This document shows positions 1-10,742 of a stretch of 64,000 nucleotides of DNA, in pieces; position 1 is the first letter of the stretch; each line of letters starts with the position of its first letter. Both the position numbers and the translations under genes were made by a program. Below the pieces are notes generated by a model. It saw only the letters and a program-made list of their open reading frames with translations, was not told the DNA's origin and ran no database searches. Source of the DNA: Xanthostigma xanthostigma. Its lineage: Eukaryota; Arthropoda; Insecta; Raphidioptera; Raphidiidae. The stretch is from contig OY754465.1 of the NCBI GenBank assembly GCA_963575645.1, positions 6,944,001 through 7,008,000 of the forward strand, given 5' to 3'.

Positions 1-638
1 GTTGCCCAATTGGCTGAAATTTTTTTTTGTTATGTGAATAGACCGTTACAAATATGCTTTAAATATGATAAAAATTGACTGTTTGGATATGTCACTGTTG
101 ATAACTCATTCCGCCGCGATAGTAGAAAGATTCGAGTTTGCCTCCCGACGGTGTTTAAAAGTAAATTATTATAATTGAAACAATGCGTGTCTACTGTAGC
201 AAACTGTAGCTATCCTAGTGTTAAAAATTTAATTATTTTTAAAGTAAAATTAGAAAAAGAAACAGTGCGCTCCTGAGAAAAGGAAGTATATTTCATTATG
301 AAATAAATGTACATAAACAAAGCGTGGATTTAATTTGAAAGTTAAAATGAATGAGTAATTTGATTCAACTTTGAAATTAGAAACTTTTTTATTTGCAAGG
401 TGTTATATGAGTAGCTTTTGTATTTTTTCATTTATTTTTGTCACCAATATCAACTACAATCATCCATCACATCATCAATAGCCTAGCACCGTTTCCTCTT
501 AGGGTATAGAGAGTTGATACAAACTTGTTTTTTTTTTATTTTCTTTATTTTTTTTTTTTGAGTAACACTTAACGACCGCGCTCACTAGTGTAGCATAAAC
601 TGCAATCAAAATGCAGTTCTGAAGAAGAAGAAAACTTA
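1..638. other. Intergenic, edge of a dispersed repeat
   Basis: The first ~28 bases (GTTGCCCAATTGGCTG...) match the end of the repeat at 13690-14147 and the MITE insertion point near 55850, so the window opens on the edge of another copy. The rest is AT-rich with T-runs at about 525-560. I see no gene. Confidence 0.5.
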
Positions 639-1380
639 TCTATACTAATATATAAAGCTGAAGAGTTTGTTTGTTTGTTTGGTTGAACGCGCTAATCTCA
701 GAAACTACTGGTTCGAATAGAATTTTTTTTTGTTGTTGGATAGCCCATTTATCGAGGAAGGCTATAGGCTATATAATATCACGTTACGACCAATTGGAGC
801 GGAACATCAATGAAAAATGTTGCAAGATGTATCTCAAAATTAGTCCGTCCGACAAATATTATCAGGTGAAATGCCTTAACTAAATATTGCAATATTAGCG
901 CGTGACGATCACAAGCCCGGAAGGCTCACTCGGTAGAGCGTAAGACTCTTAATGCCAGGGTCTTGGGCTCAAGCCCTACGTCGGCGAATATATTTTTATT
1001 TTTTTTATTTTCTACATTGCTTTCTTTTAAGGCTTACATTTCAATTTTTTAAAATTTTATTACAACTAATTAAAATTAAATAAATCTAATTAATAGCTCA
1101 TTTGAAAACTGTTACAACTATAGGTAGGTACCTACCTATATAAAAATAATTTTTCTACAGTGTTTTCAATTAAATATTTATTACATTACAAGAAATTTAT
1201 TACTTAAAAAAAGTATAAATACTGCTTTATAACGACAAAAACTGTTGAACGGTAACTCCGATCATCATAAAGTTTGGACACAACATTCATCTCGGTAAAC
1301 TAAGATGAATGGGCCTACTCATGTCCCTTCTTTCCCTATTCGTTTTTTTGCACCCGGATGAAACCGGGCGGGACCGCTAG
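639..1380 (+). mobile_element. Non-autonomous Helitron with tRNA-Lys module (copy 1)
   Basis: The element begins TCTATACTAATATATAAAGC and ends with a CCCGG-ATGAAA-CCGGG hairpin followed by GCGGGACCGCTAG. It sits between A (638) and T (1381), the Helitron target. (TTTG)n follows the 5' end, and a tRNA-Lys-like module lies at 915-986. It has no Rep/helicase coding capacity, so it must move in trans. It belongs to the longer subfamily of about 700-740 bp, shared with 3210, 39254 and 58546. Confidence 0.85.
915..986 (+). ncRNA. tRNA-Lys-like pol III module in Helitron copy 1
   Basis: These 72 bases follow a tRNA-Lys body: GCCCGG start, D-arm CTCACTCGGTAGAGC, anticodon loop CTCTTAA (anticodon CTT) and T-arm with a B-box-like GGGCTCAAGCCC. 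The anticodon stem is mostly mismatched, so a functional tRNA is unlikely. A TTTTT run follows at 993, as in a pol III terminator. A tRNA-derived promoter module is more likely than a gene. Confidence 0.7.
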
Positions 1381-1478
1381 TAGATTATTATAAACGCCGA
1401 AGTCATAAGCGTCTGTAAGTTCCAGCTTTGATTTTAATGATTAAAAAACACTTTTTTTCTTGTTTTTAAGAAATTTTT

Positions 1479-1771
1479 CTTCATACCTCGGTCGGCACCA
1501 ATTTTAATTCAAAAAGTCTGACATTTATGCATTGGTGGGATTCCACGCACTGATGCCGGAAGTACGTACTTTCGACCGGCTATAAAAAAAATAGTTATCG
1601 TGTACACCGCTCCATGAGACTGTCGCTACTGCCGCCAGCCAATCGTCGCGAGCAGCTGTCATTCGTGTTTTTACGTATAACCTCAAAGCTGCTTGCTTGG
1701 AACTTATCTATGTTTTATATTATTAATTAATTAGTCTATTTAATAAGCGTACTTTAGACCGCGATATGAAG
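1479..1771 (+). mobile_element. MITE with CTTCATACCTCGGTCG termini
   Basis: The left end CTTCATACCTCGGTCGG is mirrored by CGCGATATGAAG at the right end. Related copies lie at 9622-9952, 10743-11031, 42184-42656 and 42675-43000. All carry the internal motif GTACGTACTTTC and the segment 'cgtataacctcaaagctgc' or a close variant. It is non-coding; the superfamily is not assigned. Confidence 0.6.
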
Positions 1772-1776
1772 AAATG

Positions 1777-1870
1777 TGGTAGGTATACACCACACGGCCA
1801 GAAGGTTTGAGAGCCTTCAACTGCGCAGTGCAAGAATCTCAAACTTCCTGCCCTTGTGGTGTAACATATT
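1777..1870. mobile_element. Short palindromic MITE (ACCACA...TGTGGT)
   Basis: The arms TATACACCACACGGCC and GCCCTTGTGGTGTAACATA form a hairpin directly abutting the previous MITE. The same pairing recurs at 9483-9618 and 43005-43141, so the two elements may form one composite unit. Confidence 0.5.
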
Positions 1871-1989
1871 ATTTTTAAATAAATTCACAATGTCATTACT
1901 AAAGATGTTATGAATCCGTTCATAAAAAAATAAATAAAAACTTTAGTGGGGAACAAGAAGTATCAACAAAATATCGTAATACCATACAA

Positions 1990-2407
1990 ATCTTTGATTA
2001 AAATCTTTGATTAACGTCTGAATAGAACTCTTCAAGTAAATAAAATTGTCGACCAATTTTTCTCAGACCATACGATATATTGACAAAAATGATAAAAATA
2101 CAAATCAATATAACACAAGATGACGTTTCGATCCGGATTTGGATCTTCTTCAGAAATATCTAAAAAATATAAAAATTAATTAATTAATTAAATTTTTTTT
2201 TTTTTTTTTTGAATCATTCAAAGTTTTAATCCTGCGTGAAATCTATTACTTAATACTAATTAATTTTTATATTTTTTAGATATTTCTGAAGAAGATCCAA
2301 ATCCGGATCGAAACGTCATCTTGTGTTATATTGATTTGTATTTTTATCATTTTTGTCAATATATCGTATGGTCTGAGAAAAATTGGTCGACAATTTTATT
2401 TACTTGA
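1990..2407. repeat. Perfect inverted repeat, Penelope-like end
   Basis: The arms 2032-2180 and 2259-2407 are reverse complements over about 149 bp with no difference I can see, and a spacer of about 78 bp holds a T-run. Left-flank sequence (CTTTGATTAACGTCTGAATAG) recurs at 25314 and 52910. Each arm contains CTGAAGA...GAAACGTC, a hammerhead-like core known from Penelope-like retroelements. I infer a head-to-head pair of such element ends; no reverse transcriptase is present. Confidence 0.55.
2286..2317 (+). ncRNA. Hammerhead-ribozyme-like core
   Basis: In order the sequence reads CTGAAGA (fits the conserved CUGANGA), A, GATCC, loop AAATCC, GGATC, then GAAA and CGTC. GATCC/GGATC pair as stem II and GAAA is the second conserved strand. 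The extra A before stem II and the very short stem III resemble hammerheads described in Penelope-like elements. The mirror copy is at 2122-2153 on the minus strand, and a decayed version is at 25410-25441. Cleavage activity is not shown. Confidence 0.45.
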
Positions 2408-2530
2408 ATCGTAATACCATGTTAAAATGATATTTCTCAAACAGCATGGGACACACTGTATATGAAATGGCAATGTTACTATGACGATGATTTATAATCC
2501 AAATAATCTTTCAGTATTTACAGAATTTCA

Positions 2531-3014
2531 TATACAGATTGTATCAAATCAAAACGGTCCATAGGACATTGCGTGTGTAAGACAGAGACGATATATAAAG
2601 ATCTAAAGCAGTAAGTAAGAATGAGATAAATGATCGCTAATATAGTTACTGTGGTTACGTAAATAAATAATTACGTACACTGTAAATCTTTTTACCAACT
2701 TATCAATTAAAACAACTACAAATAAATTTATTATGTTGGCGAATTACCACCATAAAACCATTTAATTATTTGGATTTTTTCCCGAACAGTATAAATAATA
2801 AATCAATAATTTTACTAGTGAATACTGACATTTGATTAAATTGTGATTTTTACTGTAGAAAACAAAGACGATACTATCAGATTGTATAACCACAGTAACT
2901 ATTAGCGATCATTTATCTCATTCTTACTTACTGCTTTAGTGCTTTATATAATATCGTCTCTGTCTTACACACAGAATGTTCTATGGACCGTTTTGATTTG
3001 ATACAATCTGTATA
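2531..3014. mobile_element. TA-flanked MITE with ~127-bp terminal inverted repeats
   Basis: The arms 2531-2657 and 2886-3014 are near-perfect inverted repeats starting TATACAGATTGTATC. The interior is unique AT-rich sequence. The ends fit a TA target duplication, suggesting a Tc1/mariner-type MITE, but there is no coding remnant. Confidence 0.6.
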
Positions 3015-3209
3015 TATTACTCGACTGAAGAATGTCGTCACCTTTCAACCCTATCTTTTCAGCTCATTCGATTAGAGTTATACTGCATTTATCTTCGTTC
3101 TAATATCCCACATTCCTGACTCATGTATTGGTGAATGTTCCGAACTCGTTCTTAAATAGGTCACCTCGATCGTTATGAAATTCGTTTAGTATATTAAAGA
3201 ACAAATCTA

Positions 3210-3771
3210 TCTATATACTAATATATAAAGCTGAAGAGTTTGTTTGTTTGTTTGTTTGAACGCGCTAATCTCAGAAACTACTGATTCGAATTGAAAATTT
3301 TTTTTTGTTGGATAGCCCATTTATCGAGGAAGGCTATAGGCTATATAGTATCACGCTACGACAAATTGGAGCGGAACATAAATGAAAAATGTTGCAAGAT
3401 GTAGCTCAAAATTAGTCCGTCCGACAAATATTATCAAGTGAAATGCCTTAACTAAATATTGCAATATTAGCGCGTCACGTTCACAAGCCCGGATAACTCA
3501 GTCGGTGGAGCGTAAGACTTTTAATGCCAGGGTCTTGGGTTCAAGTCCCACGTCGGCGAATATATTTTTATTTTATTTATTTTCTACATTTTTTCTTCTA
3601 AGCCTTACATTTCAATTTTTTTAAATTTTATTACGACTAATTAAAAATACATATTTATTATATTAAGAGAAATTTATTACTAAAAAAAGTATAAATACTG
3701 ATTTTTAACGACAAAAATTTTTGAACGGTAGGTAACTCCGATCATTATGAAGTTTGGACACAACATTCATC
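3210..3771 (+). mobile_element. Helitron with tRNA-Lys module, 3' truncated (copy 2)
   Basis: The TCTATATACTAATATATAAAG start and internal sequence match copy 1. The element breaks off at 'cacaacattcatct' and runs straight into the minisatellite at 3772, so the CCCGG hairpin and CTAG end are missing. The tRNA-like module is at 3487-3558. Confidence 0.75.
3487..3558 (+). ncRNA. tRNA-Lys-like module (anticodon loop CTTTTAA)
   Basis: The GCCCGGATAACTCAGTCGG start, GGTTCAAGTCCC B box and a T-rich tail at about 3566 are kept. The anticodon would read TTT (Lys) rather than CTT, and its stem is mismatched. It is part of the Helitron at 3210. Confidence 0.65.
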
Positions 3772-4020
3772 TGTGAAAAGGGGAGAGCGTTTGGGGGGAG
3801 TTTTTTAAAAAACAATTACGGGGTCGTGTCGATGGGATGACTTTTTTTTGCGCAGTAAAAGGGGGAGCGTTTGGGGGGAATTCTTTAAAAAACAATTACG
3901 GGGGCGTCTCGATGCGATGACTTTTTTTGTGCAGTAAAAGGGGGAGGCGTTTGAGGGAAGTTCTTTAAAAAACAATTACGGGGTCGTATCGATGTGATGG
4001 CGTTTTTTTTGCGCAGTGAA
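3772..4020. repeat. Minisatellite, ~80-bp unit, three copies
   Basis: Three units each contain GCGTTTGGGGGGAGTT-type sequence, TTTAAAAAACAATTACGGGG and CGATG(T/C/G)GATG, ending in GCGCAGT. The same unit occurs at 61914-62120 and, inverted and diverged, at 15848-16068. It directly follows the broken Helitron, so it probably belongs to a second element inserted there. Confidence 0.7.
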
Positions 4021-4724
4021 ATAATATTTAGTAGGTATATACTTATAACACCGTATGGTTTTACACTACACACTACAGAAATGAAACTTATACGCAAAAT
4101 CTATGTGCGTCTGGCAGACAATGACTAGTTAGTGATCTGGAACGTAATAAAAGTACAATATGAACGTCGTCCGACAAACAGCTGATACACTCAAAAATAT
4201 ATAATTTCTGTTTCGCATAATTTTAAGAAAATTTTCTAAGAACACGTTAGTACCTACAAACAGTTACAAAAATATGTTAATAGTAAAAATAAATTTTTAG
4301 AATTACTCAGAAAACGAATATTCAATTTGAAACATTATTTTGCTGAAAAATTTACGAGAAGCTTAACTTGATCAAATCAATTAAGTTCAAAATCGAATAT
4401 TTACGAATAGAAAAATTAAACACAAACTGACACATAAGAGTGATGTGAAAAGTACTCTTTTTTCCGAATAATATAAAAAATGTAATTTGTTTTGGTTTTT
4501 ATGTTACGTTGTAACGTTATAGTTCCGCATTTTGCAGAATAATAAATGAAAACTCATTTATATTATTTTTTTAGCTTTAGAACACGGCAACTGAATCTAA
4601 AACGTAGCTACATTTTATAGTATTTCATTTCCTGTCTGAATGTTTCTCTTTTTGATATGCGTTTATTTATAATTAAAATGTACAATTTAATATAAATGTC
4701 ATCGTATTCGTTTGAAATAATTTA
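4021..4724. other. AT-rich intergenic, nothing recognised
   Basis: There is no repeat shared with the rest of the window, no inverted termini and no coding signal that I can see. Confidence 0.4.
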
Positions 4725-5322
4725 TCTATACTAATATATAAAGCTGAAGAGTTTGTTTGTTTGTTTGTTTGAACGCGCTAATCTCAGGAACTACTGGTTC
4801 AAATTGAAAATATTTTTTTTATTGGATAGCCCATTTATCGAGGAAGGCTATCGGCTATATAAAATCAGGCTACGACCATTAGGAGCGGAGCATTAATGAA
4901 AAATGTTGCAAAATGTATCTCAAAAATAAGCTTCTATTCAGGTGAAATGCACTAACTAAATATACTCATATTAGCGTTGTCAGATTACAACGCCGGCTAG
5001 CTCAATCGGTAGAGTACACGACTGCCAATACCAAGGTCGCGGGTTCGAGCCCTACGTTGGGCGAATATATTTTTATTTTTTTTTTTATTTTCTACGTTGC
5101 TTTCTTCTAAGGCTTACATTAATTTAATTAATTTAAAAAAAAATATTAGTTAAAAAAAGTATAAATACTGCTTTTATCGACAAAAAATTTTGAACGGTGA
5201 CTCCGATCATCATGAAATTTGGACACAATATTCATCTCGGTAAACTAAGATGAATGTGTGTACTCATGTTCCTCCCTTCCCCATGCGTTCTTTTACACCC
5301 GGGTGAAACCGGACGGGACTAG
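4725..5322 (+). mobile_element. Helitron with tRNA-like module, short subfamily (copy 3)
   Basis: TCTATACTAATATATAAAGC start, CCCGG/CCGG hairpin, CTAG end, A before and T after. It lacks the ~140 bp that copies 1 and 4 have downstream of the tRNA module, placing it with 41185 and 53261. The tRNA-like module is at 4991-5063. Confidence 0.85.
4991..5063 (+). ncRNA. tRNA-Lys-like module, altered anticodon loop
   Basis: The body GCCGGCTAGCTCAATCGG...GGGTTCGAGCCC...GTTGGGCG is strongly tRNA-Lys-like. The anticodon loop reads CTGCCAA (formally GCC), and neither anticodon stem nor the top of the acceptor stem pairs fully. A and B boxes and a downstream T-run remain. Confidence 0.65.
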
Positions 5323-5340
5323 TTATTTTATATTGCAAAA

Positions 5341-5949
5341 AATTGGTTGTCTGTAAAGTCGGTTTACGGACGATAGTTTTTCGTGATAACGTATTCCGTA
5401 ATACATAACCTAAATTTATATAATAATTATAATAATTCGAATCTATGATATTGCATCTTTCGCTTCAAATTTAGGTTAATTTTATTTATTTAAATTACTC
5501 ACCATATAATATAATTGTTTTTTTTAACTTTCTTTCTTTCGTATTTATTTTAAGTCTCAAAGATTAGCTGTCATAATATTTATAAAACAATTGTTTCACT
5601 GTTTATATAAAATTCCAAAACCTACTTACAATATTTAAGTATTTTCATACGTCAAAAAATTGATTTTTATAATGATAAAAAATGTAAGAAAACGATTTTT
5701 TCGAGTGATGAGACCTAGCTAAAACGATTTTTTGCCCCCCAAAATCCCTTTTCAGTAAATTTCATCCAAATCGTTAGGGCCGTTTTCGAGAAAAGCACGC
5801 ACAGGGTCAGGCGGAACGTTAGGAACGCTACGAACGATACGACCGTTACGACCGTTAGGAACGTTACACTTTTTCGTACATGCAGCCGGTGTTTTATCAA
5901 TTTATAAGATTGGTGATTCATCAATTTATAAGACGTTATCACGTCAAAA
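5341..5949 (+). mobile_element. ~600-bp dispersed repeat with GTGATAACG ends
   Basis: Near-duplicate of 37041-37634; fragments at 7599-7672 and 8133-8308. The right end ACGTTATCACGTCAAAA is roughly the inverse of TTTTTCGTGATAACGT near the left end, so it may be a MITE with short inverted repeats. A variable AACGTTAGGAACG-type microsatellite lies near the right end. Open frames across it are not conserved as protein. Confidence 0.6.
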
Positions 5950-6669
5950 GAACAAGAAATATTTATACTCTCGTATAACAAAATTCGACAAAAGTGAATC
6001 GTCGATATTCTTACGAAATGCCCATATTTAGATTTAAATACGATGACAGCTATACATAACCTCAAAAAAAATGATAATTGACCAAGACAACCCAATATAG
6101 CTGACATCTATATGAATACAATCTGCTATTTCGTATAATATACAGTATGTTTAACATTTGGATGGACCACTTTGATTTTTTTCAAAGCGTACATTTAAAT
6201 TTGCGGTCACTTGTACAATTTCATCAAAGCAAAACAAAATACTAGATTCCGTACGTATTTTGTTTTTGCGTTTGCGAATATAATCCATAAAGACGCTAGT
6301 GTCGTAAAGCATTATATTCCGACGAGGTGTGACATTATGTTTATAACGAGATCCAGCGAGTAATGTATACTAAAAATAAGGTTATTTTATTATTTATACA
6401 AAATCCGGCCGATAGGGCCGGACTTACAAATTTCAAGAATACACTAATTTGTGGATATGACATAATTAATTTTCTGATTGAAGTATTATAATAGTATTAT
6501 AAATATTGCAATTACAAAAAAACGTATTATTTTAAGGGTTGCATTAAGAGGTTAATTTTTTTTATATTTTGACCAAATAGTTTAATTCACACTATTTTGG
6601 ATCTGGTTTTCTATTAACTCGATTCGTACCTAATATGGTTATAAATAGTAAAGATTGTAAAAAAAAGCC
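5950..6669. other. Intergenic, one small hairpin
   Basis: CCGGCC-GATAG-GGCCGG at 6405-6421 is the only structured item. Otherwise AT-rich, without recognised genes. Confidence 0.4.
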
Positions 6670-7120
6670 ACACTGTCTGTAATAGCAAATACACTATATT
6701 GTCGGCAGGGTTTGGCACTGCGACCCGAGTTTTCGAAGTAAAACTTCTTTACGCACGTTTGACTTGGGGAGTAAGCTGGTGAATGCGTGACGAGAGCGTT
6801 ACGAAAAGTGTGACAGGGAGCGTTACGAAAAGTGTGATCAGGCGAGGCAGTTACGTTTCGTATATCTAAGACACAGTGCAGGCCCATTGTCTGTATCACA
6901 CTGTAGGAGCAAGAGAGAGCAGTGCGCGCGCATATTTTCTTTATCTCTTCCTCTCATAGCCAGTGCATGAAATATATATATATCTCAGTCAGTAGTTCGT
7001 TTGCCAGTTTGCTAGCGTTACGCGAACGGTGATTTCTTACATGTATATATTATACATATGTAAACATATATATAGATGAAACTAAAGAAGTTTTACTTCA
7101 GTCGTGTGGTCTAAAGCACA
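6670..7120. repeat. Repeat with GAAGTAAAACTTC inverted ends
   Basis: GAAGTAAAACTTCTTTA (6735-6751) and TAAAGAAGTTTTACTTC (7083-7099) are inverted repeats. The segment before the left one (GACAATATAGTG side, 6682-6722) recurs inverted at 58413-58500 and 62925-62995, and the right end recurs at 48397-48450. The interior has AT microsatellite and CG-rich (GCGCGC) patches. Family unassigned. Confidence 0.5.
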
Positions 7121-7598
7121 CTCGTTTTTTTTAATCTTATTAATAGTTTGAAACAATAGAGTCTTGTCTGCTTTATTAAATCCGAAATTAAACAAACCCA
7201 CAGCTTGTCATATTTTAAATGTAACAACTTTTAGTATGAGTTTAACACTTAATTTAATAATATCACAGGTGATTTATAAGCCAGGTAATGTTTATAAATT
7301 TTAATTGCAAATAAAATATGATTATATAGTAAAACAGTTCCCAACGCGTTCAGGTCACCATTAATTTTTCCTCTTTCCCTACGCAATATACGTCGGAGCT
7401 AGGCGAAACAGTGAAAGTTTAGACATTAAATGAACAGATATGTATACAGGCTGTACTGGAAATAACAACGAATATAAACTATAACACTATGAAAGTCCGA
7501 ATTGAAAAGTCCTGATCTTCGAGACTGTCAAATAATTAATTACTAAAGTATAAATATTAAGAGCACTCTGGTTGAAACAAAAATACAAAAAAAAAAAA
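7121..7598. other. AT-rich intergenic, nothing recognised
   Basis: No shared repeat, hairpin or coding signal was found here. Confidence 0.35.
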
Positions 7599-7672
7599 AT
7601 TGGTTGTCTGTAAAGTCGGTTTACGGACGATAGTTTTACGTGATAACGTATTCCGTAATACATAACCTAAAC
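7599..7672 (+). repeat. Fragment of the 5341 repeat (left end)
   Basis: TTGGTTGTCTGTAAAGTCGG through CATAACCTAAA match 5341-5412 almost base for base, then the similarity stops abruptly. Confidence 0.65.
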
Positions 7673-8132
7673 CTCCCAAAATTTGGTTTCAATCCGCTTA
7701 TCCTTGGTGTCGGAATGATAAGAAATGTCAAAAGTGACGTTTGCAACTTGCAAAGTATTATGTTCTAATAATAATTAGTTATTCCAATAGTTAACTTAGA
7801 AGGCTTTGCATTTCACAAAATACTAATGTCAAAAAATAAACATTAGAAATGCAGCCGTTTTCATGTTAAGACAAGACATACGTTATTTTCTAATTTCCAT
7901 GTACGGCAAACAAAGACGACCGACCGCGTCGCGCGCGCGCCATGCAATAGACAACAATGCATTTATACAGCTATTTTTCTATATAAATTTGTATAAAATA
8001 TTTTTCTATATAAATTTGTATAAAAAAACTGTTTAGGCAAATTCTGTTATACGAAATCTATGTAAAATGTTCTCCTCTTTCGTTTAAGACTGGTTTCAAA
8101 CCGATCTGATTTAAATTGAGCGAGAAATTAGC
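7673..8132. other. Intergenic with a GC-rich dinucleotide patch
   Basis: Contains CGCGTCGCGCGCGCGCC at about 7926 and a short direct duplication of TATTTTTCTATATAAATTTG near 7970-8020. No gene is seen. Confidence 0.35.
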
Positions 8133-8308
8133 AAAAAGCACGCACAGGGTCAGGCGGAACGTTACGCGTTATGCGTTATGCGTTACGCGTTACGAACGTT
8201 AGGAACGTTAGGAACGTTACGTTACACTTTTTCGTACATGCAGCCGGTGTTTTATCAATTTATAATATTGGTGATTCATCAATTTATAAGACGTTATCAC
8301 GTCAAAAA
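8133..8308 (+). repeat. Fragment of the 5341 repeat (right end)
   Basis: AGCACGCACAGGGTCAGGCG to ACGTTATCACGTCAAAA match 5790-5949. The microsatellite inside is expanded to several GCGTTA(C/T) units, differing from both full copies. Confidence 0.65.
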
Positions 8309-8343
8309 AAACAGTTGTGTGGTTTTAAGAACCCACGACGCAA

Positions 8344-8666
8344 GTGAAACTTTTATTGGATTGTAGGCGTTCGATTGTAGACACTTATCCATCACGATTA
8401 ATTATAAACAACAATATTCACATGACTACACGAATAAAAACATGTAAACACTGTACAGCACTTGCCCGCATGACAGACTGACTATGTGTTATACATACTA
8501 CACGGTCAGCTGATACTAACCATGGGCGCCGCCATATTGGCCTTGGCTGCCCTACCGAGCGCCTACTCCGAACGTCTTTCACTTTACCCCTACTCCGCGG
8601 CCACCTGTAATGCGACATGCAACAGACGGCCAGAAAAATTCGGGGTGATAGAATAAAAGTTTCACT
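8344..8666. mobile_element. MITE with AAGTGAAACTTTTATT ends and GC-rich core
   Basis: Left AAGTGAAACTTTTATT and right AATAAAAGTTTCACTTT are inverted repeats enclosing about 290 bp. The core (about 8500-8640) is unusually GC-rich for this window and includes GCCGCCATATTGG, which fits the YY1/Pho consensus. No paralogue with both ends is in the window, so the element call rests on the termini alone. Confidence 0.4.
8522..8656 (+). CDS. Candidate 44-codon ORF, not recognised
   Basis: An ATG in good context (ACCATGG) opens a 44-residue frame ending TAA. The N-terminus MGAAILALAALPSAYS is hydrophobic with small residues at the end, like a signal peptide and cleavage site; the rest is polar with two cysteines. 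It lies wholly inside the presumed MITE at 8344-8666, and GC-rich DNA readily gives Ala/Leu-rich frames, so it may well be chance. No homologue comes to mind. Confidence 0.15.
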   Translation: MGAAILALAALPSAYSERLSLYPYSAATCNATCNRRPEKFGVIE

Positions 8667-8673
8667 TTAATAA

Positions 8674-8722
8674 AGAATAGTTACTTCTTTCCACAACAGT
8701 TGTGGTAAGAAGTAAGTATTCT
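8674..8722. repeat. Hairpin of TTACTTCTTTCCACAAC
   Basis: GAATAGTTACTTCTTTCCAC and its reverse complement face each other across CAACAG. One arm (GTTGTGGTAAGAAGTAA) recurs at 43800-43817, just before the repeat at 43834. Confidence 0.6.
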
Positions 8723-9482
8723 GTATTTTTTTTATAATTACTAAAGATTATAAAAAGCATACCTACTTGTGTACCTACTACCTAAATATTTCGTTGCATA
8801 ATGTCAGATTTTGAAATCCTACTATTTCCGAGAAAAGATATTATTTCAGCATTAAATTAAATTTGAACGAAAATATTTGCATTTTTGTCTTTCTATTTTG
8901 AAGTAATCGCGAAAACGTTTGTGACGTCACGCCTCAGTGACAGTTGACAATAGATGTTGTATTTATGGGTGTAGAGCTATCGTGCAGAGGTATTTCGCAG
9001 AGAGGTATGTAAATTTACTTAATGATATTTATATTAAGTATTTTCTTGAAAGTAGTAAAAATAGTACGGTTTTCTTTAGTTGCAAGGTAATGATTCTCAA
9101 AAATAACCTATGACATAAGTATTATAAAATATCAGAAAAAAAAGAATAAACAATAATAAATATAAAGAATGCAAAAGTTTACCTGGAACTATTTTTTTTT
9201 CAAAAACAATCGTTTGGTAGTTACGTCTTGGGACACGAAAACGGCAAAACATTTTTTAGGTTTGGAATTTTAGACAAAATATAGTCAGCAAACATTATTT
9301 CTAGGACACTCTGTATGTAAAGCTGCTCGAAACGCATTTACCAGCAGGATGCGTAGACATTGACTTGATATGCACGTACTTTTTACACTGCCTGAGTAAA
9401 ATCTTACGAACTACAGTTTACGTTATAAATAAACAGTTCACGCATCAATGTAAAGGTAAACTTTCAAAGCAAGGATTGCATA
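8723..9482. other. Intergenic with a palindromic TGACGTCA
   Basis: TGACGTCA at 8922-8929 matches the CRE/ATF consensus. The motif GGACACTCTGTATGTA near 9303 resembles the TACAGGGTGTCCC end at 46242. No gene is recognised. Confidence 0.35.
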
Positions 9483-9618
9483 AATAGTATATTACACCAC
9501 AAGGGCCGAAAGTTTTATATCCTTGCAGTACGCGCCGTGATGCCCTCGGCTCACCTCGGGCATCATGACGCGCAGTGCAAGGTATCAAAATTTCGGCTAG
9601 TGTGGTGTATATACTATT
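9483..9618. mobile_element. Short palindromic MITE (second copy)
   Basis: AATAGTATATTACACCACAA...GCCGAAAG pairs with CGGCTAGTGTGGTGTATA at the other end. An inner hairpin GATGCCCTCGGC/CCTCGGGCATCATG lies at about 9540-9569. It shares both with 43005-43141. Confidence 0.65.
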
Positions 9619-9621
9619 TTT

Positions 9622-9952
9622 TTACATACCTCGGTCGTAAGTACGTTTATTAAATACATTAATTAATTAATTATTTATGAATTACGTAAAAACACAGATA
9701 AATTTCGGGCAAGTATCTTTGAGGTTATACGTAAAAACACGAATGACAGCTGTTCGCGACTATTAGCTAGAATGTAATAGGGTTGCTACGGAAACGATAT
9801 CTAAAGAACAGTTGATTGGTTGTTTTCGCTTTACTACAGCCCGAAGTACGTACTTCCCGCATCAGTGCGTGTAATCCCACCAATGCGCAAAAGTTAGACT
9901 TTCTGTCTTACAATTGATGCCGAAAGTATGTACTTTCGATCGAGGTATGAAG
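9622..9952 (-). mobile_element. MITE, CATACCTCGGTCG family
   Basis: CATACCTCGGTCGTAAGTACG at the left and TCGATCGAGGTATGAAG at the right define it. It matches 42184-42656 except that the latter carries a nested insert. Non-coding. Confidence 0.65.
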
Positions 9953-10742
9953 AAAAAATGTTACTATGGGCTGTATGAGAATCGAAGCTATGTGGATAAT
10001 ATACCTCAATTTGGTTCGTGTAAATATTGCTACGAGAAATTTGCATGGATCACTCAAGGGCGTAGATATGTGGGGGTACAGGATTCCTCAGGAACGCAGG
10101 CACGCAGCCACAACAAACGAAAAAAGACCTTTTTATTGCAAAAATAAAAGGTCTTTGTGTTTTTTTTTGCTCTCCAAATGTGCACAAAGCAAAATTTTTC
10201 AAGTTAGGTTGCTAAAGAAAAGGTCATTCGTATTAATAAAACTTAAAAAATATTGAGTTTTTTGCTTTACCCTCCTCAGAAAAAAAATCTACGCCTTTGG
10301 GAGCACTGCCGTACAATAACATAATTCTGATATTTTTGTCAAATTGTCAGTCGTTGCCGAAACAAAGTCATTTGTTACAACATAATATATATTATATTAT
10401 ATATATTTAGTTATAATCCCGTTGCTGCTTATGTTTTTCACGTATACGTTTTATATCTGTGTAATATTTTGAGCAATGTATCATCAATCAACGTCGATAT
10501 CCAATTTGGTGGTCTGACCGGTACCAAATTTCCGTGACCGATCATCCTTCGGTAAGGTATTATAGAGTGATCATAAAGTACTGTTATGTAGGCGTTCAAA
10601 AAGTCAATCAGATTTTGTAACTAACGTTCCGAAACATCGACAATTTAAATCGATAGTAGGTTTTTTTTTGTATTAGATTCTTAAAATAAATCGATTTAAA
10701 AAATTATCCGTTTTGTAAAATTTGTTTTCAAAATTATTTTTT
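9953..10742. other. Intergenic, one stem-loop
   Basis: AAAAGACCTTT (about 10122) pairs with AAAGGTCTTT (about 10147) around an A/T loop. Two overlapping open frames at 9914-10256 have no recognisable domain and start inside the preceding MITE. Confidence 0.35.

Noticed and set aside
6639-6899. 86-codon minus-strand ORF
   Set aside because: It covers repeated CGTTACGAAAAGTGTGA units within the 6670 repeat and has no recognisable domain.
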